Below, in pieces: positions 10,672 to 20,722 of a DNA stretch of 64,000 bases; positions within the stretch are counted from its first letter, which is position 1; every line of letters begins with the position of its first letter. Source of the DNA: Bolinopsis microptera (taxonomy: Eukaryota > Ctenophora > Tentaculata > Lobata > Bolinopsidae); the NCBI RefSeq assembly GCF_026151205.1, contig NC_087075.1:6280858-6344857 (forward strand), given 5' to 3'. The position numbers and the translations under genes were made by a program. A model generated the notes under the pieces. It did no database searches and was not told the DNA's origin. It saw only the letters and a list, made by a program, of their open reading frames with translations.

Positions 10672-13160
10672 ATGGGAAAGTCTATTCAGATTGAGTTAGT
10701 CAGTTCAAGCAGTTCAGAAGAAGACACTTCAAAGAATGAAGAAGAAAAGAAGAAACAATTGAGAAGTGTTGTAAACAGGCAGATCCCTGATTACCAACGA
10801 GAGTTTGGTATGTAACTTTTTCAATGAAAATATCACTATATATATTAACTATATAATATGTTTAAAAGGTTCGTTTGCGAAAGTGTAAACGCGATAACTA
10901 GCGCCATCCAGCGACAACTAGCGCTGGATAGCGCTAGTTGTCGCCATCCAGCGCTAGTTGTCGCCATCCAGCGCTAGTTGTCGCCATCCAGCGCTAGTTG
11001 TCGCCATCCAGCGCTAGTTGTCGCCATCCAGCGCTAGTTGTCGCCATCCAGCGCTAGTTGTCGCCATCCAGCGCTAGTTGTCGCCATCCAGCGCTAGTTG
11101 TCGCCATCCAGCGCTAGTTGTCGCTGGATGGCGGTAGCTATCGCGTTAACACTTTCGCAAAAGAACCGTTTAAAAAAAGGTTTGGTTAGATTTGGATTTT
11201 TTAGAACAAACACACTTATGAAATTAACCTTGAAATCCTTACAGAAGTCTCTGACGTACAAAAGATGAGCAAAAATAAAAGGAAAAAGAATAAATCCAAA
11301 GATCAAAGTTTGAAGGACTTCTATTCTTCGCACTCAAACAAGAACAGGTAACTAGGTGGTAACTAGGTGGTAACTAGGTGGTAACTAGGTGGTAACTAGG
11401 TGGTAACTAGGTGGTAACTAGGTGGTAACTAGGTGGTAACTAGATGTTAACTAGGTGGTAACTAGGTGGTAACTAGGTGGTAACTAGGTGGTAACTAGGT
11501 GGGAACTAGGTGGTAACTAGGTGGTAACTAGGTGGTAACTAGGTGGTAACTAGGTGGTAACTAGGTGGTAACTAGGTGGTAACTAGGTGGTAACTAGGTG
11601 GTAAGTAGGTGGTAACTAGGTGGTAACTAGGTGGTTACTAGAATTTATTCCCATTGTCACTGCAGGGATCAGAAGATGACATTGGATGGAAAGCTTTACC
11701 GAAGTGTTGGGGCTCCCTTAACTAACAATAAAGACTCATCCCTACCACACGCTTTTCAGTCACTAAACAAATCTTCATCTCAGTATTTCATGTCTAAAGA
11801 AAGAGCTGAACATTGGAGGTTAGTTTTGGTTGTGATTAAAAACAAAACAGCTATCAAGGTACCGCCAAGTTCAACTGGTTAATAACTGGTAAACTTTTTT
11901 CATTTACATCAGCTAAATTCATAAACCGGCAAAGTTAAACAAAATTATTTTTAAGTTTCTGGAATGACAAAGCACGAGTTCTCTCCTCAGAAACCCACCT
12001 TCTGATTCTATAACAGTCGAAGAGTTCAGCACTGATTTGTTACGAAAATATGGAGCTCAATACTGGGTATCTGAGCTGATGAGGAAATTGGAGAAGGACC
12101 CTGGCAGTCTTATTGATATTCCCAATATTGCGCACGAGGTCATCAGGAACTATCCAGTTGTTGTATTTACTGCAAAAGGTTCGTTTATAGCTTCCTTACA
12201 ACTTTGAAACATTGCATATTTATTGAGGACGTTACAGAAGGAATTAATTTAATGTAGTTTGAGGAGTCCTCACTCTCCTCACGTCCGAAAATGGTGTTCC
12301 TCTTGTCGCTAATATAAACTCTTTTGTGTCTGTCTAATGTAAGATTATTGCCTGGCGTTTAGCTGTCATCAACATATTTTCAGGCAGCAAAAATGGAAGG
12401 GCCACGTCAAAGATACTTGATGCAGTCAGATACAAACATAACCTTTCCAAAAGTGACAATTGTTTATTACTTTATTATTCCATCCACCAGATCGTCGAGC
12501 AAATAAATTACTTTTATTTTATTTTTATTTTTTATTTTACTTTTATTTTATTATTTTACGCTTGATCATTCGGTCAATCAGCGCGGGAGTTCTTTTGTAG
12601 AAAACAAACCTTTTTCCAGAGATTGTCCTAGAGTTAGTAATGGATGACAGCAAAGCTGGAGCAAAGACTTATAACGATCTCATCATGCTTACTCAGGTAA
12701 CATTACTGGCATTCTCACTAAAAGTAAAAAACAATTTAAATGTATATAATAATATGGGAGAATTTATAAGTCAAACATATTATTATATAAGTAATAATAT
12801 TCTGTGTAAAATTATCTTTATCCCGGTAATAATATATTTGACTTATAAATTCTCCCTTATCATTGTTTACATTGCTTTGATTTCTGTATACTAAGAAAGT
12901 TTGTACAGATGCGAGGACTTCCACAAATATTCATCGGGGAAACCTTCATCGGAGGTTACGACTCCTTAAAGAAACTACACAAATTCAAAAAGCTTGGTCC
13001 GATGATATTAGAATCACTTGGCTATGATACTTGGCCGTGTAAGCTATGTGAGAAAGAGGCAAAGGACTCTAGAAAAGTTAATTATGTTCAGAGCAGTAGA
13101 GACTTCCACGAGAAACAGTATCTTAGAACTCATTTGATGCCTGAACACCATTTATTATAG
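10672..13160 (+). CDS. glutaredoxin-like gene C (7 exons)
   Basis: Exons 10672-10807, 11245-11347, 11666-11818, 11991-12178, 12384-12452, 12620-12696 and 12909-13160 total 978 nt (325 residues plus stop), all in phase. Residues 1-130 are charged and Ser/Lys-rich with a basic cluster (KNKRKKNKSKD). The glutaredoxin-like part follows: VEEFSTDLLRKYGAQYW, DPGSLIDIPNIAHEVI, YPVVVFTAK, then a loop GSKNGRATSK without CxxC, VLELVMDDSKAG, LPQIFIGETFIGGYDSL, and a terminal CKLC within WPCKLCEKE. The ATG was chosen as the first in the open exon; AATAAA of the preceding gene lies about 70 bp upstream. The donor of exon 5 (A|GTGACA) is the least certain junction. Confidence 0.83.
10868..11167. mobile_element. 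foldback-type MITE with internal 20-bp minisatellite
   Basis: A 300-bp element with roughly 50-bp imperfect inverted ends starting GGTTCGTTTGCGAAAGTG and ending CACTTTCGCAAAAGAACC. It is flanked by an 8-bp duplication GTTTAAAA (10860-10867 and 11168-11175). The interior is about ten units of GCGCTAGTTGTCGCCATCCA. It lies in intron 1 of gene C. It could be a hAT-derived or foldback element; no transposase is present. Confidence 0.85.
11348..11637. repeat. GGTAACTAGGTG minisatellite (inverse orientation of the common unit)
   Basis: About 26 units of GGTAACTAGGT begin exactly at the donor of exon 2 of gene C (AACAG|GTAACTAGG). This is the reverse complement of the TAGTTACCACC unit found in the other introns. 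Confidence 0.95.
12755..12857. mobile_element. short palindromic MITE-like hairpin
   Basis: Arms of about 30 nt begin GGGAGAATTTATAAGTCAAA and end with the inverse TTTGACTTATAAATTCTCCC, separated by an AT-rich loop. It lies in intron 6 of gene C. Confidence 0.6.
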
Positions 13161-13378
13161 TATAGCTTATTACTTTGTTATTGAAATTCGTGGTAACTTT
13201 GATAAAAGTTGCTTTTCTTTAATTGATAACTGATACCTTTCATAATACAAATAATCGTGTTGTAAAATTAACTTCATTTTGACAACTTTGTGTACGGTTT
13301 TACAAATTCTAAAATAACTGCATTAACTTTTTCTCTTTTATTATAATAAATCCCCAGCCACAGATCATATCTGCCAAC

Positions 13379-15408
13379 ATGAACAAACTCTCAACAAGGT
13401 ATCATGTAAACACAATGAACAAGCTGCTCAAAAAGATCAGAGAAAGACCCCCAGAAGAACCACGAGGTAAACATGTAAACACAGCTCCCTACTTCGTCCA
13501 GAAGTTAAATGTGGTGCTATCTAGTTACCACCTAGTTACCATCTATTTACCATCTATTTACCACCTAGTTACCACCTAGTTACCATCTATTTACCACCTA
13601 GTTACCTAGGTAAACATGTGAACACAGCACTCTACGTCCAGAAGTTCAATGTGGTGCTACATAGTTACCACCTAGTTACCACCTAGTTACCACCTAGTTA
13701 CCATCTATTTACCACCTAGTTACCTAGGTAAACATGTGAACACAGCACCCTACGTCCAGAAGTTCAATTTGGTGCTACCTAGTTACCACCTAGTTACCAC
13801 CTAGTTACCACCTAGTTACCACCTAGTTACCACCTAGTTACCACCTAGTTACCACCTAGTTACCATCTATTTACCACCTAGTTACCACCTAGTTACCACC
13901 TAGCTACCATCTAGTTACCACTTAGTTACCTAGGTAAACATGTGAACACAGCACTCTACGTCCAGAAGTTCAATGTGGTGCTACCTAGTTACCACCTAGT
14001 TACCACCTAGTTACCATCTATTTACCACCTAGTTACCACCTAGTTACCACCTAGTTACCTAGGTAAACATGTGAACACAGCTCTCTACTTCGTCCAGAAG
14101 TTCAATGTGGTGCTATTCCTACAGAAAAAGAACAGGGATGGTATCAGGACCCAAGCCTTGCTGCAGAAGGTATTACTCTTCTACTATTGCAATGACAATA
14201 GGGTTTAAGAAATACTTTATACTTTTATTTCGCAAAATCAAATCGACTTGCTCATTGCTGAATGTAAAATGGTTAGAATATAAGATTATAATTTTCATAT
14301 TGAGCCATTGCCTTATATGCTCCAATAGCTTGACAGGTTCATTATCTCCAGTTAAAGAGTTAAGATGGAGATACGACCTAGTTACCACCTAGTTACCTCC
14401 TAGTTACCGCCTAGTTACCACATAGTTACCACATAGTTACCACATTGTTACCACATTGTTACCACATAGTTACCACCTAGTTACCACTTAGTTACCACAT
14501 AGTTACCACCTAGTTACGACCTAGTTACGACCTAGTTACGACCTAGTTACCACATAGTTACCACATAGTGACCACCTAGTTACCACATAGTTACGACCTA
14601 GTTACGACCTAGTTACCACATAGTTATCACCTAGTTACCACATAGTTACGACCTAGTTACTCCCTAGTTACTCCCTAGTTACCACATAGTTACCACCTAG
14701 TTACGACCTAGTTACCACATAGTTACTACATAGTTACCAAATAGTTACCACCTAGTTACCACATAGTTACCACCTATTTACCACCTAGTTACCACATAGT
14801 TACGACCTAGTTACCACCTAGTTACGACCTCGTTACCACCTAGTTACCACCTAGTTACCACCTAGTTACCACCTAGTTACCACCTAGTTACCACCTAGTT
14901 ACCTCCAGTTAAGATGGAGGTACGACCTTCCCTCTGAGTTCAGTGTGACAGTGGAGATAGATGGAGGTAATGATGGTAAGAAGTTGTTTACTGATCTGGT
15001 AGCTATCTCCGGGTCTGACAAACTCCCTCAGGTCCGATCATACTTCAAATTAACGAATTTTGCTTCAAATTATTTCTTTTAAAACTTTTATTTTATTTTA
15101 TTTATTACTTTATAACTTTATTAAATCGACCATACTGTAACTTATAAAGGCCAGACCATACTTCAAACTATTTCCTATAAAACTAATTTACCATCATGAG
15201 TTATTTTATGTCATATATTAAAAAAAGCTGGGCTTTACTGTAACTTACTATAATTAGTATTACTGTACAGGTATTTGTGAATGAAACCTTTTACGGAGGC
15301 TACCACCAAATAAAAGCGTATTACACAAGCGGATTTTTAGCTGATCAGATGCTGAAAGGAGCGGGGAAATGCCCTGATTGTGAAAACTGTAAATTTGAAA
15401 AGTCTTGA
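13379..15408 (+). CDS. glutaredoxin-like gene D (small, 4 exons)
   Basis: Exons 13379-13466, 14063-14169, 14909-15031 and 15271-15408 total 456 nt (151 residues plus stop), in phase. The product is close to a minimal glutaredoxin fold: KIRERPPEEPRGKHVNTA, FVQKFNVVLFLQKK, a loop NRDGIRTQ instead of CxxC, FSVTVEIDGGNDG, LPQVFVNETFYGGYHQIK, and a terminal GKCPDCENC (Cys140, 143, 146). Exons 1 and 2 are separated only by an array of minisatellite units and copies of exon 2, so the intron may be young or the split an artefact. The ATG lies 219 bp past the stop of gene C. AATAAA at 13345-13350 is followed at once by CCCCAG, consistent with processing of an upstream message and trans-splicing. Confidence 0.75.
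13467..14062. repeat. higher-order repeat: TAGTTACCACC arrays plus copies of an exon piece
   Basis: Five copies of a piece starting GTAAACATGTGAACACAGC and running into AGAAGTTCAATGTGGTGCTA start at about 13467, 13609, 13725, 13932 and 14063. They are separated by variable numbers of TAGTTACCACC-type units. Only the last copy continues into the rest of the exon. Confidence 0.93.
14348..14908. repeat. TAGTTACCACC/TAGTTACCACA minisatellite with a copied exon start
   Basis: The array begins after a truncated copy of the start of exon 3 of gene D, including its acceptor (CTCCAG, then TTAAGATGGAGATACGAC at about 14357-14378). It ends at the true acceptor of that exon at 14908. Confidence 0.93.
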
Positions 15409-15639
15409 TTTAGGACAGTTTTTATTAATGTTTTAAAGTTAACCCGATTTAAGTTTTAAGTTCAATTCATTAGTGTATGTAATTTGTATATATTGCGAAG
15501 CCTGCATTTAATCGAATTTGAAACATTCTTGTGCTATTTTCAAATATTGACTTGACTTTTCCGCTCAAAAATGACATCGACCAACAGGTCATGGCTGTAG
15601 AATTTTAAAAAGTATGAAATAATAACCTCAATTTAGGAT

Positions 15640-18471
15640 ATGGATATTGGACCACTCAGTCCGGCCAACAACCGAGCGCTATACTACGTCCAAAAACACA
15701 CTGCAGTCATATTCTCCGTCACGGGAAGTGGTTAGTAATACTTAGTGACACTTAGTAACACTTAGTTACACTTAGTAACACTTAGTTACACTAAGTAACA
15801 ATTAGTAACACTAAGTTACACTTAGTTACACTTAGTAACACTTAGTAACACTTAGTTACCCTTAGTAACACTTAGTAACACTTAGTAACACTTAGTAACA
15901 CTTAGTAACACTTAGTAACACTTAGTAACACTTAGTAACACTTAGCTACACTTAGTGACCATGACACTTAGTAACACTTAGTAACACTTATTAACACTTA
16001 GTAACACTTAGTAACACTTAGTAACACTTAGTAACACTTAGTAACACTTAGTAACACTTAGTAACACTTAGTAACACTTAGTAACACTTAGTAACACTTA
16101 GTAACACTTAGTAACACTTAGTAACACTTAGTAACACTTAGTAACACTTAGTAACACTTAGTAACACTTAGTAACACTTAGTAACACTTAGTAACACTTA
16201 GTAACACTTTCATTTTTTCCGTTCACCCTTTTGTAAAAATGCAATAGTGAAAGGTTACGATGGACGTTTTTGCGCAAAAACGAGGATTTTGGAGAACAAA
16301 GTAGGTGGGTATAAGTATGTCGTGTGTCCTTCCGTCCGTTACCATGACAACTAGCGCGCAGTGCAGCACGCGAGTATTGCTTGCGGACTGCGGAGATGTG
16401 ATGTATAGTATTAAGTAATAAGCACAATTTGTACGTGGTATGCGTAGTATAGTGTACTGATGTGTATCAATATCATTATTATGAAGTGAGCTGATTGGAG
16501 CCTATATTTATAGTTATAGTGAACGGAAATCTAGCGTCCGCCAAAACGAAATCAACGGGCGCAATTCTTGTTATTATATGAACTGGAAGTGGTCAGTTAC
16601 AACTTTACAAAGTTCATTTCAAAAAATATACGAACTTGCTTGGATATATAACATCCATATATCCATTCCATATTTAAGAATTTGGTTTATCGTATCCTTA
16701 ACCAGATTGAAAACTAACTGCAATTAATGTATTTTTGTAACTTCAGTAAGTCTTTAATTTAGATATCAACGTATTATGGAATTATCATCCTTCCTTTCAG
16801 CGGAGGGTAGAAAATGTGAAAGATTGCTGCAACAAGTGAGACACAGGCACAAACTTCCCGCACAGCTAATCATCAAAATTAAGCTAGACCCTGAGGTTAC
16901 CACCTAGTTACCACCTAGTTACCACCTAGTTACCACCTAGTTACCACCTAGTTACCACCTAGTTACCACCTAGTTACCTCCTAGTTACCACCTAGTTACC
17001 ACCTAGTTACCACTTACTACTTAGTTACCACCTAGTTACCACCTAGTTACCACCTAGTTACCACATAGTTACCACCTAGTTACCACCTAGTTACCACCTA
17101 AACTTCCCGCACAGCTAATCATCAAGATAAAGCTAGACCCTGAGGTTAATGATAAAATACTCTTTTTGTCTCTCCATACTCACAAGTGTGGCAATTTCCA
17201 CCGATCCTTTATTACATTACTAGGCAGCTGATATAATTTCTTATAATTTCATGTAAAACTTTAGATTTGCAATTGCAATTGCCAAAATGAATATACAAAT
17301 GAATAATAAACTTATATGGGAACAACAGAATTCTTCTATACACATTAAATATCGTCAAACTATGAACTTATGAATGTGTTAACAATTAATTTAGCCTGAT
17401 AATCATTTCACGTGAGAATGTTTATTTCAGATGAAGGGATCCAGGGATATAATGGCAGATTTATTCAAGGTGACAGGAACGACGAACCTTCCACAAGTAA
17501 CTGAATTCAAAAACCGTTGAACATTTTAATAACAATAATAATCTTATTTTATTTCAACATCTCTTGATAGTCTAACGAAGCTTTGCTGAAGAAATCAAAT
17601 AAAGTTTGGAATTGATTTCCCGCTCAAATTGACAATGCACATTTATAAACAAAGTTTACTCCTTGAAACTGTCCAGTAAAATAGGATAAAGGTAAAAAGT
17701 TGTGTCAACAGGTATTTGTTAACCAGACCTGGGTAGGAGGATACTATCAGTTAAAAGCCGAGTTACCACATAGTTACCACATAGTTACCACATAGTTACC
17801 ACATAGTTACCACATAGTTACCACATAGTTACCACATAGTTACCACATAGTTACCACATAGTTACCACATAGTTACCACATAGTTACCACATAGTTACCA
17901 CATAGTTACCACATAGTTACCACATAGTTACCACATAGTTACCACATAGTTACCACATAGTTACCACATAGTTACCACATAGTTACCACATAGTTACCAC
18001 ATAGTTACCACATAGTTACCACATAGTTACCACATAGTTACCACATAGTTACCACCTAGTTACCACATAGTTACCACCTAGTTACCACATAGTTACCACA
18101 TAGTTACCACATAGTTACCACATAGTTACCACATAGTTACCACATAGTTACCACATAGTTACCACATAGTTACCACATAGTTACCACCTAGTTACCACCT
18201 AGTAACCACCTAGTTACCACCTAGTTACCACCTAGTTACCACCTAGTTACCACCTAGTTACCGCCTAGTTACCGCCTAGTTACCACCTAGTTACCACCTA
18301 GTTACCACCTAGTTACCACCTAGTTACCACCTAGTTACCACCTAGTTACCACCTAGTCCACAGGTATTTGTTAACCAGACCTGGGTGGGAGGATACTATC
18401 AACTAAAAACCACTAAGAACAGTGGTCAGCTTGGTAAAGAGCTCGTCAAAGGGCACGGTGAGCTAAAGTGA
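15640..18471 (+). CDS. glutaredoxin-like gene E (4 exons, alternative end possible)
   Basis: Exons 15640-15730, 16801-16895, 17431-17496 and 18364-18471 total 360 nt (119 residues plus stop). Features are the strand TAVIFSVTGSG, AEGRKCERLLQQ (one Cys, no CxxC), LIIKIKLDPE, LPQ, then VFVNQTWVGGYYQLK. It ends KGHGELK without the C-terminal CxxC of its paralogues. A strong donor inside the last codons (CACG|GTGAGC, 18458) could join an exon at 18623-18804, giving 175 residues with a His-rich tail; that acceptor lacks a good pyrimidine tract, so I do not prefer it. The ATG is only 2-3 nt after ATTTAG, and 232 bp after the stop of gene D. Confidence 0.72.
15731..16207. repeat. 10-bp minisatellite ACACTTAGTA
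   Basis: About 47 units start at the donor of exon 1 of gene E (AGTG|GTTAGTAATACTTAGTG). The same unit returns at 19227-19327. Confidence 0.95.
16208..16800. other. remainder of intron 1 of gene E
   Basis: No gene is seen. There is a perfect 18-bp palindrome CGTTTTTGCGCAAAAACG at 16265-16282. The stretch is otherwise AT-rich with a pyrimidine tract before the acceptor at 16800. Confidence 0.4.
16896..17145. repeat. TAGTTACCACC minisatellite ending in a copy of the exon end
   Basis: The array starts at the donor of exon 2 of gene E (CCTGAG|GTTACCACC). After about 18 units it runs into a second copy of the last roughly 45 nt of that exon (about 17099-17145), followed by GTTAATG, probably the ancestral donor context. 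Confidence 0.93.
17712..18363. repeat. TAGTTACCACA/TAGTTACCACC minisatellite between two copies of an acceptor-exon start
   Basis: At 17712 the start of the last exon of gene E (GTATTTGTTAACCAGACCTG), with its acceptor, is followed after about 50 nt by more than 50 11-bp units. A second full copy of acceptor and exon follows at 18361. Only the second copy leads into the rest of the exon. Confidence 0.94.
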
Positions 18472-18805
18472 TTTTATATGAATACAATTTACTTAGAGAC
18501 AACTGGCAAGGTGTTAGGTGAGTGATCTCACTCCTAGACAGTATTATTTGCTTTTGCCACCTGAAGCTGAACTAAAATTCCTGTGATTTTGAAACTGGAT
18601 ATTTTACATAATCTCAATGAAGGGTTTGAAGAAGCAGAAGAACACCAACTGGGAGAAGCCCATGTTCATCGTGATGATGCCTCCCACCCCACACACCCCT
18701 ACTTTGGGAGCCGTGTTTCTAGAATAGTCCTCACCACGCCTCACGCTCCTAGGATTACTTACTTTGATTATGAGAAGACACAGTTTCCACGGAATCGCCG
18801 CTGAA

Positions 18806-18860
18806 GTTACCACCTAGTTACCAGCTAGTTACCCCCTAGTTACCACCTAGTAACCACCTG
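18806..18860. repeat. short TAGTTACCACC array
   Basis: About four units lie immediately after the stop of the 18583-18804 open frame downstream of gene E. Confidence 0.8.
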
Positions 18861-19226
18861 AAGTGATTATCGACTGAACCTTTTTTTAATTTTGATGAGA
18901 AAGTTTTCACGATTCGTAATTAAGATATATGCTATTATATCAATATTGCTGACTTTTTAATATGCTAATATGGCAATCTGAGTAATACGCATCCAAGAAA
19001 TGACGAAATTTCATATGTGATGTGTTTATCAGTTGAAATCGTTTTTGTGATTTCACTTTAATTATCCTTCTTACTTTCTTATGTAATGAGGCCGTTTTTA
19101 TTCTTGAATTGTTGTTGATATAACAGTAGCACAAATTATGCAAACAAGATCCTGTAATCTAACCATTAATTAGTTAATATCTCCACAATTGATAAAGGAG
19201 ACAATGTCACCACTAACAGTCTGACA

Positions 19227-19327
19227 AGGTAGCACTTAGTAACACTTAGTAACATTTAGTAACACTCAGTAGCACTTAGTAACACTTAGTAACACTTAGT
19301 AACACTTAGTAACACTTAGTAACACTT
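19227..19327. repeat. 10-bp minisatellite ACACTTAGTA (second array)
   Basis: About ten units lie just upstream of the acceptor-like CTCTGTAG and ATG of gene F. Confidence 0.92.
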
Positions 19328-19342
19328 CTCTGTAGCCTGCAC

Positions 19343-20496
19343 ATGGATGCGTTAGTAGCACTGGGTATAACAAACTACGCTCTGTGGATAATACGCAACA
19401 CCAGATCAGCTCTGTTCACTAAAGACGGGTGTACTGTTTGTAAAGCTGCTATCAAGGTCTTAAAGAGATTGGGTTAGTAACCACATAGTTACCACCTAGT
19501 TACCACCTAGTTACCACCTAGTTACCACCTAGTTACCATCTAGTTACCACCTAGTTACTACCTAGTTACCACCTAGTTACCACCTTCTTACCACCTAGTT
19601 ACCACCTAGTTACCACCTAGTTACCACCTAGTTACCACCTATTTACCACCTTCATACCACCTAGTTACCACCTATTTACCACCTATTTACCACCTTCTTA
19701 CCACCTTCTTACCACTTAGTAACCACCTAGTTACCACCTAGTTACCACCTAGTCACCATCTACTGTTTAGGAAAGACTATTGGTATTGTTGACAAAGATG
19801 TGACGGTAATCGATTTGGATAAGAGGCCTGATAAGGAGAAAATCATCAGAGAGCTGGAGCAACTTACAGGTACTCTTTATCTTAAGGGGGATATAAAGTT
19901 AGAGAATTATTTTATGCTTAATCTCCCGTGCTTTGAACTGTGATCGTTTTCCATTTTAACTGTTTTAGCGAGCAATCTCTCAGGATCAAACACAGTTCCA
20001 CAGCTGTTTGTAAACGAACGTCACGTCGGTGGACTGGATAATATCAAGGTGATATTCATTAACATCTTTAATCTTATGTTCACGATAATTGTATGCATCA
20101 TTGTGACTGGTTTTAACCTATCACTTGAGGAACTGTACATCTCCGACAGGTAACTTTAAGGCATCGTGTACCGTCTAATATTGATATGTGAACCTGGGTC
20201 AGATCACTAAAAAATAAACCAAAGTTTACCATGAATCTTGATTTCATTGCGGTTTGATAATAAAATAATAATACGATCTCTATAAACAGAACGAGTACAA
20301 AAACCGAACGTTGCACAAAGAGTACGCGATAGCTCGTGCTATGGAGAAGCAGACTTGTGTTAACTGTGAGCTTAAGAACGTTGAAAAGTCATTACGAATG
20401 AGAACTCAACAGGGCTCACAACACGGTGCTGATCATCAAGAGAGTGTTCAGAGCAACTATAATGTTGACAGTTCCGACTCGGAGTCAGATTTTTAG
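19343..20496 (+). CDS. glutaredoxin-like gene F with CTVC active site (4 exons)
   Basis: Exons 19343-19472, 19771-19869, 19969-20048 and 20290-20496 total 516 nt (171 residues plus stop), all in phase. LWIIRNTRSALFTKDGCTVC puts a dithiol CTVC at residues 30-33, in the position of the glutaredoxin active site after the first strand. Then come VTVIDLDKRPD, VPQLFVNERHVGGLDNIK, a second pair CVNC at 126-129, and an acidic Ser/Asp tail (DSSDSESDF). A dithiol oxidoreductase role is the simplest inference. Possible AATAAA lies at 20569-20574, and gene G starts 227 bp after the stop. Confidence 0.85.
19475..19758. repeat. TAGTTACCACC minisatellite
   Basis: About 25 units, some mutated to CTTCTTACCACC, fill intron 1 of gene F from its donor (GG|GTTAGTAACCACATAG) nearly to the next acceptor. 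Confidence 0.93.
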
Positions 20497-20722
20497 TATA
20501 TTTTAAATGATATTATGTTAGAAATTAAGTTTTTTTTTTCAATTTCATGAAACTGTAAATTTCACAATAATAAAACTATAATTTCAAACATTTTGATTTA
20601 ATTTCGTCCAATATGATTCAATTTTATATAAAGCGTCAAAGATGTTAAATCCATGTTTAGAATTACTGATATTCTAAAAATAATCCGCTATATGTTTGTA
20701 TATATTCTCATAATGCTTTAGG

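Noticed and set aside
18617-18727. Short frame starting MKGLKKQKNTNWEKP as a separate gene
   Set aside because: Only 36 codons, no upstream acceptor in phase with gene E, and no paralogue support.
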